Of a stretch of 64,000 bases of DNA, positions 1-8,320 are shown one piece after another (positions within the stretch are counted from its first letter, which is position 1; every line of letters begins with the position of its first letter). A program made the position numbers and the translations under genes. Location: positions 1-64,000 of the forward strand of contig SCUS01000180.1 in assembly GCA_004297725.1 (NCBI GenBank). Reading direction: 5' to 3'. The notes under the pieces were generated by a model, which had not been told where the DNA came from, did no database searches, and was given only the letters and a program-made list of their open reading frames with translations. Origin of the DNA: Myxococcaceae bacterium (lineage in GTDB: Bacteria; Myxococcota_A; Polyangia; Polyangiales; Ga0077539).

Positions 1-261
1 TGGGTGATGTACTTCGAGGGCTCCTTCGCGCTGCACGGGGCCTTCTGGCACAACGGCTTCGGCGCGATGCGCTCGCACGGCTGCGTCAACATGAGCCCCC
101 CCGACGCGCGCTGGTTCTACAACTGGACCGAGCCGCACGTCGCCCCGGGGTGGAACGGCGCCTACGCCAACGCGCAGCGCCCCGGCACGCGGGTCTACGT
201 CCACTACGACGAGCAGCCGCTGGGCACCCGCGGCGGACCCGAGCGCGTTCCGCAGCACTGA
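1..261 (+). CDS. L,D-transpeptidase (YkuD), C-terminal fragment
   Basis: The frame is already open at base 1, so only the last 86 codons are in the window. They carry the YkuD active-site signature: a His-Gly followed downstream by SHGCVNM, with the catalytic Cys codon at 82-84, then PPDARWFY, typical of the end of the catalytic fold. The family crosslinks peptidoglycan or attaches proteins to it in the periplasm by attacking the tetrapeptide donor with this Cys. The tail after the catalytic core is short and there is no C-terminal LysM in the visible part. N-terminal domains and start lie outside the window, so the precise role cannot be assigned. Confidence 0.9.
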   Translation, partial: WVMYFEGSFALHGAFWHNGFGAMRSHGCVNMSPPDARWFYNWTEPHVAPGWNGAYANAQRPGTRVYVHYDEQPLGTRGGPERVPQH

Positions 262-361
262 CCGCGGCGCACCCTTGTGCGGGCCCGGTAGAGCCGCCAT
301 AACTCCCGCGCGCGGCGGCCCCACATCCCCACCGCCGCCCCCCCCACACGGAGATCCCCCC

Positions 362-1555
362 ATGGCGAAGCTCTCGCGCGAGATCGTGATCCTCTCGGCC
401 CGTCGTACGCCCTTCGGCACGCTGTCCGGCGCCCTCAAGACCGTGTCCGCCACCGACCTCGCGGTCAACGCCGCGAAGGCCGCCCTCGTCGACGCCAACG
501 TCTCCGCCGAGGACATCGGGCACGTCATCTTCGGCAACGTCCAGCAGACCAGCGCCGACGCCATCTACCTCGCCCGCCACGTCGGCCTGAAGGCGGGGCT
601 CCCGATCACCACCCCGGCGCTCACGGTCAACCGCCTCTGCGGCTCTGGCTTCCAGGCGATCATCAACGGCGCCCAGGAGATTCTCCTCGGCGACGCCGAG
701 TGCGTGCTCGTCGGCGGCACCGAGAACATGTCCCAGGCCCCGCACGTCATCCGCGGCGCCCGCGACGGCTTCGCCTTCGGCCGCGCCCCGGCCCTCGAAG
801 ACTCCCTCGCCGCGGCGCTCACCGACTCCTTCTGCAACACCCCGATGGCCATCACGGCGGAGAACCTCGCGCAGAAGTACGGCCTCACCCGCGAGGACTG
901 CGACCGCTTCGCCCTCCTCTCGCAGCAGCGCTACGCCGCCGCCGCCGAGGCCGGCGCCTTCAACTCCGAGCTCACCACCGTCGAGGTCGCCAGCCGCAAG
1001 GGCACCGTGATCGTCTCCAAGGACGAGCACCCCCGGCCGCAGACCACCCTCGAGACCCTCGCGAAGCTCTCGCCCGCCTTCAAGAAGGACGGCGTGGTCA
1101 CCGCGGGCAACGCCTCGGGCATCAACGACGGCGCCGGCGCCCTGGTGCTGGCCAGCGCCGACTTCGCGCGCTCCCGCGGGCTCAAGCCCCTCGCCCGACT
1201 CGTGCAGTGGGGCGTCGCCGCGGTGGAGCCCACCATCATGGGCATCGGGCCGGTTCCGGCCATCCAGGCGGCGCTGCACCGCGCGGGCACCACGCTCGAC
1301 CGCATCGACCTCGTGGAGGTCAACGAGGCCTTCGCGGCGCAGTACCTCGCCGTCGAGAAGGAGCTCGGGCTCGACCGCAACAAGTCCAACGTCGACGGCG
1401 GCGCGGTCGCCATCGGCCACCCCCTCGGGGCCTCCGGGGCGCGCATCACCGCGCACCTCGTCCACGCCCTGCACCGCCGCAACCTGAACACCGCCGTGGG
1501 CTCCGCCTGCATCGGCGGCGGCCAGGGCCTCGCGGTGCTCATCGAGCGCATCTGA
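362..1555 (+). CDS. Acetyl-CoA C-acyltransferase (thiolase)
   Basis: This 397-residue protein has the usual length of a biosynthetic or degradative thiolase. Visible catalytic residues are the nucleophile Cys93 in NRLCGSG, the His353 of GHPLGASG, and the acid/base Cys383 in ACIGGGQG, matching the classic Cys89/His348/Cys378 triad spacing. The reaction is reversible Claisen condensation or thiolysis of 3-ketoacyl-CoA in the cytoplasm. The ATG at 362 is preceded by a GGAGA at good spacing; an in-frame upstream start at 275 would add 29 low-complexity residues and is unlikely. The next gene lies 57 bp downstream on the same strand, so the two may be co-transcribed. Substrate (acetoacetyl-CoA versus longer chains) cannot be told from sequence alone. 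Confidence 0.93.
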   Translation: MAKLSREIVILSARRTPFGTLSGALKTVSATDLAVNAAKAALVDANVSAEDIGHVIFGNVQQTSADAIYLARHVGLKAGLPITTPALTVNRLCGSGFQAIINGAQEILLGDAECVLVGGTENMSQAPHVIRGARDGFAFGRAPALEDSLAAALTDSFCNTPMAITAENLAQKYGLTREDCDRFALLSQQRYAAAAEAGAFNSELTTVEVASRKGTVIVSKDEHPRPQTTLETLAKLSPAFKKDGVVTAGNASGINDGAGALVLASADFARSRGLKPLARLVQWGVAAVEPTIMGIGPVPAIQAALHRAGTTLDRIDLVEVNEAFAAQYLAVEKELGLDRNKSNVDGGAVAIGHPLGASGARITAHLVHALHRRNLNTAVGSACIGGGQGLAVLIERI

Positions 1556-1612
1556 TCCTTTGACGCGCCCGCCGACCGTCGTTTCAATCCACGCATCCCC
1601 TCAGGTGATTCC

Positions 1613-2854
1613 ATGAACGATGAGCTCATCTACGATTGGAACGAGGTCGGCCGTCGCCACCCCCCCTTCGGCCCGGTGGAGTTCTTCGACGAGACCCTCC
1701 GCGACGGGCTGCAGAACCCGTCCGTGAAGGACCCCTCCATCGAGCAGAAGCTGGAGCTGATCCACCTGATGGAGTCGCTCGGCATCCACGCCGCCGACAT
1801 CGGGCTGCCGGGCTCCTCGAAGCGGGCCTTCGACGACGTGCTGCGCATGTGCCAGGAGATCGTCTCCTCGGGGATGAAGCTCCGCCCGGCCTGCGCGGGG
1901 CGCACCGTCGCGGCCGACATCCTCCCGATGGTGGAGATCTCCCAGAAGGCAGGCGTCCCGGTGGAGGTCTACACCTTCATCGGGAGCTCGCCCATCCGCC
2001 TCTTCGCGGAGAGCTGGGACGTCGAGACGCTGCTCAAGCACAGCGCCGACGCCATCGACGTCGCCGTGAAGAACAACCTCCCGGTGGCCTACGTCACCGA
2101 GGACACCATCCGCTCGCGCCCCGAGGTGCTGGCCGCGCTCTTCAAGAACGCCATCGACCACGGCGCCTCGCGCCTCGTGCTCTGCGACACGGTGGGCCAC
2201 GCGACGCCCGACGGCACGCGCAACCTCATCCGCTTCACGCAGAACCTCCTCAAGGCCTACGGCGCGCACCATGTGAAGCTCGACTTCCACAACCACAACG
2301 ACCGCGGTCTCGGCCTCGTGAACGCGCTGACGGCCGTGGAGGAGGGCATCGACCGGGTGCACGGCACCGCCCTCGGCATCGGAGAGCGCGTGGGCAACAC
2401 GGCCATGGAGCTCATCCTGCTCAACCTCAAGCTCGCCGGGGCCCTGGAGCACCAGGACATGACCAACCTGATCCGGTACTGCGAGCTCACCTCCGAGGCC
2501 GTCGGGATGCCCGTGCCGGTGAACTACCCCCTGGTGGGCGCGGACGCCTTCCGCACCTCCACCGGCGTGCACGCCGCGGCCATCATCAAGGCCCAGAGCA
2601 AGGGCGACACCGAGCTCGCCGACCGCATCTACTCGGGCGTCCCGGCGGGGATGTTCGGCCGCGGTCAGACCATCGAGATCGGCCCGATGTCGGGCGCCAG
2701 CAACGTGGTGTTCTGGCTCAAGGGACACGGCATCGAGTCCGAGCCCGGGCTGGTGCAGGCGATCCTGCTCAAGGCCAAGGAGGGCGGCCGGGTGCTCGCC
2801 CCCGACGAGGTGCTCGCCGCCGTCTCGGCGCACCGCGCCGCCGCTACCGGATGA
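1613..2854 (+). CDS. 2-isopropylmalate/homocitrate synthase-family protein (DRE-TIM metallolyase)
   Basis: 413 residues. The N-terminus has the DRE-TIM signature DETLRDGLQNP and, further on, the metal-binding HNHND motif. The C-terminal third (TGVHAAAIIKAQSKGD ... GPMSGASNVVFWL) resembles the subdomain after the barrel of isopropylmalate synthase rather than HMG-CoA lyase, which would carry a different Cys/Gly-rich loop. The large LeuA allosteric regulatory domain is absent. The family condenses acetyl-CoA with a 2-oxoacid in the cytoplasm. Position next to a thiolase suggests acyl-CoA or branched-chain metabolism. The 2-oxoacid substrate is not determined. The 3' end overlaps the convergent gene downstream by 11 bp. 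Confidence 0.82.
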   Translation: MNDELIYDWNEVGRRHPPFGPVEFFDETLRDGLQNPSVKDPSIEQKLELIHLMESLGIHAADIGLPGSSKRAFDDVLRMCQEIVSSGMKLRPACAGRTVAADILPMVEISQKAGVPVEVYTFIGSSPIRLFAESWDVETLLKHSADAIDVAVKNNLPVAYVTEDTIRSRPEVLAALFKNAIDHGASRLVLCDTVGHATPDGTRNLIRFTQNLLKAYGAHHVKLDFHNHNDRGLGLVNALTAVEEGIDRVHGTALGIGERVGNTAMELILLNLKLAGALEHQDMTNLIRYCELTSEAVGMPVPVNYPLVGADAFRTSTGVHAAAIIKAQSKGDTELADRIYSGVPAGMFGRGQTIEIGPMSGASNVVFWLKGHGIESEPGLVQAILLKAKEGGRVLAPDEVLAAVSAHRAAATG

Positions 2855-3722
2855 AGTTCCAGCTCACGCCGCGCACCACCTCCAGGTGGAGGTGGTTGCG
2901 GTGCTCGTAGTTGAAGTTCGGCCCCAGCACCACGTGGAACCATCCCCTCCTCGCCGGCTCGCAGTGCAGCGTCCGTAGCGTGCGCGCCGCCGCGTCGGGC
3001 GCCACCCTCGCGCGAGGGCCGCACGGCGCCCGCCCCCTCCGGCCGTGGTAGTCGCGCTGCACGTTGAGCGTCGTCCCGTCGTCGCGCACGAAGGTCGCCG
3101 CGTCGATGGCCATCCCTCCCGGGTGCCGGGGATACAGGCCGTCGGTGAGGCGCTCCCCGCGACCGGCCACCCGCCAGAGAGACAGGTGCCGCACCTCGCG
3201 GATGTGCAGCGTGCGGAGGAAGGTCGCGTAGCGGGCCAGCGCCACGGCCAGCCGGCAGTCCATCAGCTCTCGCACGGCGGTCGCTCGCGACTCGTGGAAG
3301 GTCACGCCCCGGATGGGCCCTCGCACGATCACCGGCGTGCCCACGCCCGCGGGGAAGTGCCGCGGTCGCTCGAAGTCGATGTGCGCCCTCACCATCGCGC
3401 GGAGGCAGGTGCGCGACGACATCGCCGCGATCTCCGAGGCCACCGCCGGAACCTCCGGCAGCGCCTCCCCCTCCGGCGCCCCCGCGTCGTCGTCGTCAGG
3501 GCCCAGCGCCCTCGCCGCGGCCTCGTCCTCCGCAGGCGTCGCGTTCGCCGGATCGTCCTGGTCGGGCGTCTCGGCGTCGTCGGGCGTCGCCGCGTCGACC
3601 GGCGCCTCGGCGTCGGACATCGCCGCGTCGAGGGGTCGCGCCGCGTCCTGGGCGGAGGCCGCGGGCGCGGCGAGCAGCGGGGCGACCATCAGGAGCCATC
3701 GCCCGACCGCCGTCGGCCTCAC
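2844..3722 (-). CDS. Secreted extensin-like C-terminal domain protein
   Basis: 292 residues, GTG start that forms a GTGA overlap with the stop of the upstream PDZ gene, so the pair is translationally coupled. A signal peptide (WLLMVAPLLAAPAASA, cleavage near residue 24) is followed by about 75 residues rich in Asp, Ala, Glu and Pro, then a globular C-terminal part from about residue 95. The end, with FVRDDGTTLNVQRDY, a Cys pair and the His-rich NYEHRNHLHLEV, matches the extensin-like_C family, which is related to the LAS/VanY metallopeptidases; the HNHLHLEV-like segment is compatible with a metal site. A periplasmic peptidoglycan or surface role is inferred, not shown. Confidence 0.75.
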   Translation of the reverse strand: MRPTAVGRWLLMVAPLLAAPAASAQDAARPLDAAMSDAEAPVDAATPDDAETPDQDDPANATPAEDEAAARALGPDDDDAGAPEGEALPEVPAVASEIAAMSSRTCLRAMVRAHIDFERPRHFPAGVGTPVIVRGPIRGVTFHESRATAVRELMDCRLAVALARYATFLRTLHIREVRHLSLWRVAGRGERLTDGLYPRHPGGMAIDAATFVRDDGTTLNVQRDYHGRRGRAPCGPRARVAPDAAARTLRTLHCEPARRGWFHVVLGPNFNYEHRNHLHLEVVRGVSWNFIR

Positions 3723-4372
3723 AGCCCCCGGTTTCCGCGCACCGTCACCGGGACCGTGTAGCGCGCTCCCCGGCGGGCGAGCGTGAGGTCGAAGCGCGTG
3801 GCGCTGCGCGCCCGGATGTACGCGTCGAGGGCCTCGTCGGGGTTGCGCAGCGGCGAGCCGTTGAGGGCCACCAGCGTGTCGCCGGGGCGGATGCCCACGC
3901 GCGACATGAGCCCGTTGCGATCGAGCCCGGTGATCACGTAGCCGTCGCCGGAGTTGTCTTCGCCCAGCCAGCGGATGCGCGCGCCGGAGAGCATGGTGCG
4001 AGGGTGCTCGACCCCGGTGAGGTCGAGGACCCAGCGGTCGCGGTCGCGGCGCAACAGGCCCCCGCGCGGGCCCGAGGCGCCTCGCGAGGCGCGGCCCCGG
4101 TGGGCGACGGCCTCGGCGGCCGTGGTGCCGCCGTCACCGCTGGCCGCGGCGGTGGGCTCCATCGGGCTCTCGGGCAGCCCGTCGAGCTCGATCTCCATCG
4201 CGGGGCCGGGCGGCGCCTCCGCGGGGACAGGCGGGGCCACGACCGCGGGGGCGCGCCAGGGCATCCGCTGCGCGCGGGCGTAGTGCGCGGGGAGGATCAC
4301 GCGCGGAAGCGCGAACCCGAAGAACGCCCCGAGCGCTGCGACCCAGCAGAGTTCTTTGCACCAGCGACGCAC
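3719..4372 (-). CDS. Single-pass membrane protein with C-terminal PDZ domain, GspC-like
   Basis: 217 residues from a GTG at 4372, chosen because GGTGAG lies just upstream and the first residues lead straight into a transmembrane helix (about 7-24). The frame continues open upstream but that part runs antisense into the divergent CPBP gene. After a Pro/Ala-rich linker comes a segment with WVLDLTGVEHP and a PDZ domain at about 144-212 containing RNGLMSRVGIRPGDTLVALNG. The order short cytoplasmic end, membrane helix, periplasmic linker, PDZ is that of type II secretion GspC, but no other secretion gene is nearby, so GspC-like is as far as I go. It is coupled to the extensin-like gene, suggesting a joint envelope function. 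Confidence 0.72.
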   Translation of the reverse strand: MRRWCKELCWVAALGAFFGFALPRVILPAHYARAQRMPWRAPAVVAPPVPAEAPPGPAMEIELDGLPESPMEPTAAASGDGGTTAAEAVAHRGRASRGASGPRGGLLRRDRDRWVLDLTGVEHPRTMLSGARIRWLGEDNSGDGYVITGLDRNGLMSRVGIRPGDTLVALNGSPLRNPDEALDAYIRARSATRFDLTLARRGARYTVPVTVRGNRGL

Positions 4373-4439
4373 TGAAAGCTCACCGACTACCGGCGCCGCG
4401 GCGAATGGCTCAACGACCCGACTCGGCGAATCTCGTACA

Positions 4440-5687
4440 ATGCCCCCCGTGTTGCCTGCAAGCGCCAGGGCGCCCGTTCCGTCGCGCGGCCTGCTGGTCG
4501 CCCTGGGTCTCTCGCTGGGCATGGTGAGCCTCCTGGGGGTGGTGCAGCATGCGACACAGCTCGCTGTCGCCGAGCGTGCGGTGGTGCAGACAGACGTCCG
4601 CGCCAGCGCGTGGCGTGGGACGCGTGACGATCTCGGTGTGTTCACCGTACGCCCCGGCGACGTGCTCCGCATCACCGCGTGCCCCGTTGCCCCGGGTGAC
4701 CCACACCTGCGCCTCGACGTCCACACGCCCTCCGGAGAGCGCCTCTTCGACCGAGCGCTCACGCCCGGCGCCTCGGACGCCCGTCGATGCGTGGGGCTGC
4801 GCTGGGCGGCTCCCTGCGAGGCCACCGTGGGCGTCACGCTCACCGCCTCCGCCCCGCCTCCGCTGCGTCGGGTCGCGCTCTATGTCGGGCCCGAGCTGAG
4901 CCCCGGGCTCACCTGGCCGTGGCTCGCGCTCGTCGTCGCCCTCGCGCTGCTGGTGCTCGCCCCCTCCATGTCGGGCCCCGCGCTGCGCCGCGCCCCGACG
5001 CTCGGGTCGCTCATCTACCGCCCGATCATCGATCGCCCCGGGGCCCCCGCGGCGCTGGTCGCGGCCTTCGTCGGCGCCGTGGTGCTGTCGGGCCAGGTGT
5101 TTCGCGCGCTGGGGGCGACGCCCGCGGGCACCCTCCTCGGCGGCTCGACGCTGCACCTCTGCTTCGGCCTCGCCGCGGCGTGGCTGCTCGGCGGGCTCTC
5201 CGAGGACGGGCCCCCCCTGAGAACGGCCCTCGGCCTCGAGCGCACCTCGGGGCGCTGGCTCGCGCTCACGGCGCCCCTCGCGGTCTCGCTCCTCGCGCTC
5301 GCGCTCGCCACCTCGGTCTGGATCACCGACACCTCCGAGAGCTCGGTCGCCCGGGACGTCGCCTCGTCGCCGCTGCGCCTCGCGCTGCTCTACACCGCGC
5401 TGCTGGCGCCGCTCTCCGAGGAGCTGTTCTACCGCGGCGCGGTGACCCGCGCGCTCGAACGCCTGGGCTCCACCAGGGCCATCTTTTTACAAGCCGTGGT
5501 ATTCACCCTCCCGCACGCGCTGCAGCTCCGAGGCGCCCTCTGGGGGCTGATCCCCATCGCCGCGCTGGGGCTCACCAACGGCTGGCTGCGGCGGGCCTCC
5601 GGCGGGCTCGCGGCCCCGTGGCTGCTGCACTCGATCTACAACGGCGCGCTCATCGCGGCCTCGCTCCTCGCGAGCGGCGGGGCGTGA
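4440..5687 (+). CDS. CPBP-family intramembrane metalloprotease
   Basis: 415 residues with many hydrophobic helices. The three CPBP/Abi motifs are visible: EELFYR (Glu327, Glu328, Arg332), FTLPHAL (His359) and HSIYN (His397), which together form the catalytic or metal site of CAAX-type (Rce1-like) membrane endopeptidases. An N-terminal soluble region of about 150 residues between the first two helices is an extra compared with minimal CPBP proteins. The ATG at 4440 sits inside a TACAAT that looks like a -10 element, so the true start could be the GTG nine bases later on a near-leaderless message. Divergent from the PDZ gene with a 67-bp gap. Substrate unknown. Confidence 0.85.
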   Translation: MPPVLPASARAPVPSRGLLVALGLSLGMVSLLGVVQHATQLAVAERAVVQTDVRASAWRGTRDDLGVFTVRPGDVLRITACPVAPGDPHLRLDVHTPSGERLFDRALTPGASDARRCVGLRWAAPCEATVGVTLTASAPPPLRRVALYVGPELSPGLTWPWLALVVALALLVLAPSMSGPALRRAPTLGSLIYRPIIDRPGAPAALVAAFVGAVVLSGQVFRALGATPAGTLLGGSTLHLCFGLAAAWLLGGLSEDGPPLRTALGLERTSGRWLALTAPLAVSLLALALATSVWITDTSESSVARDVASSPLRLALLYTALLAPLSEELFYRGAVTRALERLGSTRAIFLQAVVFTLPHALQLRGALWGLIPIAALGLTNGWLRRASGGLAAPWLLHSIYNGALIAASLLASGGA

Positions 5688-5753
5688 CCCGCGATGGGCA
5701 TTCGTTCAGGGGGCGATGGCGGTTTGGGCGCAGATCTGATAGCGGCGGCGCCC

Positions 5754-7619
5754 ATGTCCTTTGCTGACCTTGGTGCGCACCCGACCCTCCTCCAGGCCCT
5801 GGAGGCGCGCGGGTATGTCTCACCGACCCCCGTCCAGGCCGCGGTGCTCGACGCCGCGATGCTGGGCCGCGACCTGCTCGTCTCCGCCGAGACCGGCTCC
5901 GGAAAGACCGTAGCCTTCGGCCTCGCCCTCGCGCACACGCTGCTGGGCGACGCCCCCACGCTCCCGAAGGCGACCACCCCGAGGGCCCTGGTGCTGGCCC
6001 CCACGCGCGAGCTCGCGCTCCAGGTGCAGCAGGAGCTGGCGTGGCTCTACGGCTCGACCGGGATGCGCAGCGTGGCCTGCGTGGGCGGGGCGCCGATGGC
6101 GCAGCAGCTCCGGGCGCTCTCCGACGGGGTGCACCTGGTGGTGGGGACGCCGGGGCGCATCTGCGACCACATCGAGCGCGGCTCGCTCAAGCTCGGGGAG
6201 ATGCAGGCCCTGGTGCTCGACGAGGCCGACGAGATGCTCGACATGGGCTTCCGCGACGAGCTCGACCGGGTGCTGGCGGTGGCGCCGAAGGGGCACCGGG
6301 CGCTGTGGTTCTCCGCGACGCTCCCCCGCGAGGTGGGCGAGCTCGCCAAGAAGTGGCTGGCCAACCCGGCGCGCGTCGCCGCGACCCCGGCGCAGCAGGC
6401 CCACGCGGACATCAAGTACGTGGTGAACATCGTGGCCTTCCGCGAGCGCGAGCACGCGGTGGTCAACGTGCTGCGGGCGCACGACGCCCCGGCGGCGATC
6501 GTGTTCTGCGCGACCCGCGAGGAGGTCTCCCGGATGCAGGCGACGCTGCGCGAGCGGGGCTTCCGCTGCGTGGGCCTGAGCGGCGAGCTCACCCAGCCCG
6601 AGCGGGCGAGGGCGCTCCAGATGCTGCGCGACGGGCACGCCAAGGTGCTCGTGGCGACGGACGTGGCCGCCCGAGGCCTCGACCTGCCGGACGTGTCGCT
6701 GGTGATCCACGCCGACCCGCCGCGCGACGCGATGACCCTCCAGCACCGCAGCGGGCGCACGGGCCGCGCGGGCCGCAAGGGCACCGCCGTGCTGCTGGTG
6801 TCGCCCGATCGTCGGCAGCTGCTCGCCCGGATGCTCCGCACGGCCAACGTGAACACCGCCTCGTGGGAGCCCTGCCCCACCGCGGAGACCATCCGCAGCC
6901 TCGACGACGACCGGCTGGTGACCAAGCTCGAGGCCACGGACGTGACGCCCACGGACGAGGACATCGCCGTCGCCCGGCGCCTGCTGGCGAAGAAGCCCGC
7001 GGAGGAGCTCGTGGCGGCGCTGGTGACCATCTCCCGCGGCGAGTTTCCCGAGCCCGAAGAGCTGCCGATGACGGTGTCCTTCGCGCACAAGCTGCTGGCG
7101 GCGATGTCGCAGCCGCAGCGCAGCTACGAGCGGCCGATGCCGCAGCAGCGCTACGAGCGCAACGAGTACCGCGGCGGCGCCGGCGCCGCTCCGCCGGCCG
7201 CGCCCTACGAGGCCCGCAGCGAGTCGCGCGCACCCGCGGCGCCCTACGAGACCCGCAACGAGTACCAGGGTCCGCCCCGAGGGCCGAGGCCGGAGGAGCG
7301 CGGCGCGCCGGGGCCGGGGCCTGGGCCGGGCCAGTGGTTCGTGCTCAACGTCGGGCGTGAGAAGCGGGCCGACCCGCGGTGGCTCATCCCCGTGCTCTGC
7401 CGCTGGGGCGGCCTCCAGAAGGAGGACATCGGGGTGATCCGGGTGCTCGACCGCGAGACCCGGGTGGAGATCCTGGGCCGCGCGGCGTCGACCTTCCGCG
7501 AGCGCATCGCCATGCCCGACCGGCTCGACCCGACGCTCCGCGCGCTGCCCCTCGAAGACCAGGGCCCGCCGCGTCGGCCGCCGCCGCGCAGCACCTGGCG
7601 CAAGACCACCGAGCGTTGA
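5754..7619 (+). CDS. DEAD-box ATP-dependent RNA helicase with DbpA-type RNA-binding domain
   Basis: 621 residues from ATG 5754; an in-frame ATG at 5694 would add 20 residues with no family similarity. The helicase core has the Q-motif region PTPVQAAVL, Walker A AETGSGKT (about 44-52), DEAD (about 155-158), SAT, and the C-terminal RecA motifs including HRSGRTGRAGRKG. A flexible Tyr/Arg/Pro-rich linker (about 455-520) leads to a DbpA-like RNA-binding domain starting at QWFVLNVGR (about 526). DbpA-type proteins remodel 23S rRNA during ribosome assembly; CsdA/RhlE roles are alternatives. A TGATAGCGG about 18 bp before the start may be its extended -10. Confidence 0.92.
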   Translation: MSFADLGAHPTLLQALEARGYVSPTPVQAAVLDAAMLGRDLLVSAETGSGKTVAFGLALAHTLLGDAPTLPKATTPRALVLAPTRELALQVQQELAWLYGSTGMRSVACVGGAPMAQQLRALSDGVHLVVGTPGRICDHIERGSLKLGEMQALVLDEADEMLDMGFRDELDRVLAVAPKGHRALWFSATLPREVGELAKKWLANPARVAATPAQQAHADIKYVVNIVAFREREHAVVNVLRAHDAPAAIVFCATREEVSRMQATLRERGFRCVGLSGELTQPERARALQMLRDGHAKVLVATDVAARGLDLPDVSLVIHADPPRDAMTLQHRSGRTGRAGRKGTAVLLVSPDRRQLLARMLRTANVNTASWEPCPTAETIRSLDDDRLVTKLEATDVTPTDEDIAVARRLLAKKPAEELVAALVTISRGEFPEPEELPMTVSFAHKLLAAMSQPQRSYERPMPQQRYERNEYRGGAGAAPPAAPYEARSESRAPAAPYETRNEYQGPPRGPRPEERGAPGPGPGPGQWFVLNVGREKRADPRWLIPVLCRWGGLQKEDIGVIRVLDRETRVEILGRAASTFRERIAMPDRLDPTLRALPLEDQGPPRRPPPRSTWRKTTER

Positions 7620-7651
7620 CACCACCGGGGCGCTGTGGTGTCGCTCCGGGC

Positions 7652-8320
7652 GTGAGCCGCAAAGCCCTCCGCATCGCCCCATCGATCCTCTCCGCGGACT
7701 TCTCCCGCCTCGGCGACGAGGTGCGCGCCATCGACGCCGCGGGCGCCGACTGGGTGCACGTCGACGTGATGGACGGGCGCTTCGTTCCCAACATCACCAT
7801 CGGCCCGCTGGTGGCGTCGGCGGTGCGCAAGGTCACCCGCCGCGTCATCGACTGCCACCTGATGATCGTCGAGCCCGAGCGCTACGTGGCCGACTTCGCC
7901 AAGGCCGGGGCCAACGTGATCTCCGTGCACGTCGAGGCCTCGACGCACCTCGAGCGCACGCTCCAGTCCATCCGCGCCCTGGGCTGCCGCGCCGGTGTGG
8001 TGCTCAACCCGGCCACCTCCGAGGAGACCCTCCGCTACGTGATGCACTGCACCGACCTGGTGCTGGTGATGAGCGTCAACCCCGGCTTCGGCGGTCAGTC
8101 GTTCATCCGCTCGGTGCTGCCCAAGGTGCGCACGCTCCGAGAGATGATCGACGAGAGCGGCTACGACATCGACCTTCAGATCGACGGCGGCGTGACGCCC
8201 GCGACGGCCCCCGAGCTGCGCGACGCGGGGGCCGACGTCTTCGTGGCGGGCTCGGCGGTCTTCGGTCAGGCCGACTACGCGAAGGCCATCGCCGCGCTGC
8301 GCGTGGACGGTGGACCGTGA
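7652..8320 (+). CDS. rpe: Ribulose-phosphate 3-epimerase
   Basis: 222 residues, the normal length for Rpe. Motifs are typical: LRIAPSILSADF at the N-terminus, VDVMDGRFVPNITIG around the catalytic Asp and metal His region, CHLMI, VMSVNPGFGGQSF and QIDGGV near the C-terminus. It interconverts D-ribulose 5-phosphate and D-xylulose 5-phosphate in the pentose phosphate pathway. The GTG start at 7652 lies 33 bp after the helicase stop. No strong ribosome-binding site is visible, so coupling to the upstream gene is plausible. The stop overlaps the next gene's GTG start by 4 bp. Confidence 0.95.
   Translation: MSRKALRIAPSILSADFSRLGDEVRAIDAAGADWVHVDVMDGRFVPNITIGPLVASAVRKVTRRVIDCHLMIVEPERYVADFAKAGANVISVHVEASTHLERTLQSIRALGCRAGVVLNPATSEETLRYVMHCTDLVLVMSVNPGFGGQSFIRSVLPKVRTLREMIDESGYDIDLQIDGGVTPATAPELRDAGADVFVAGSAVFGQADYAKAIAALRVDGGP

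Noticed and set aside
4356..4439. Upstream extension of the CPBP protease
   Set aside because: The extra 28 residues are polar, unlike the family, and overlap the start of the divergent PDZ gene.
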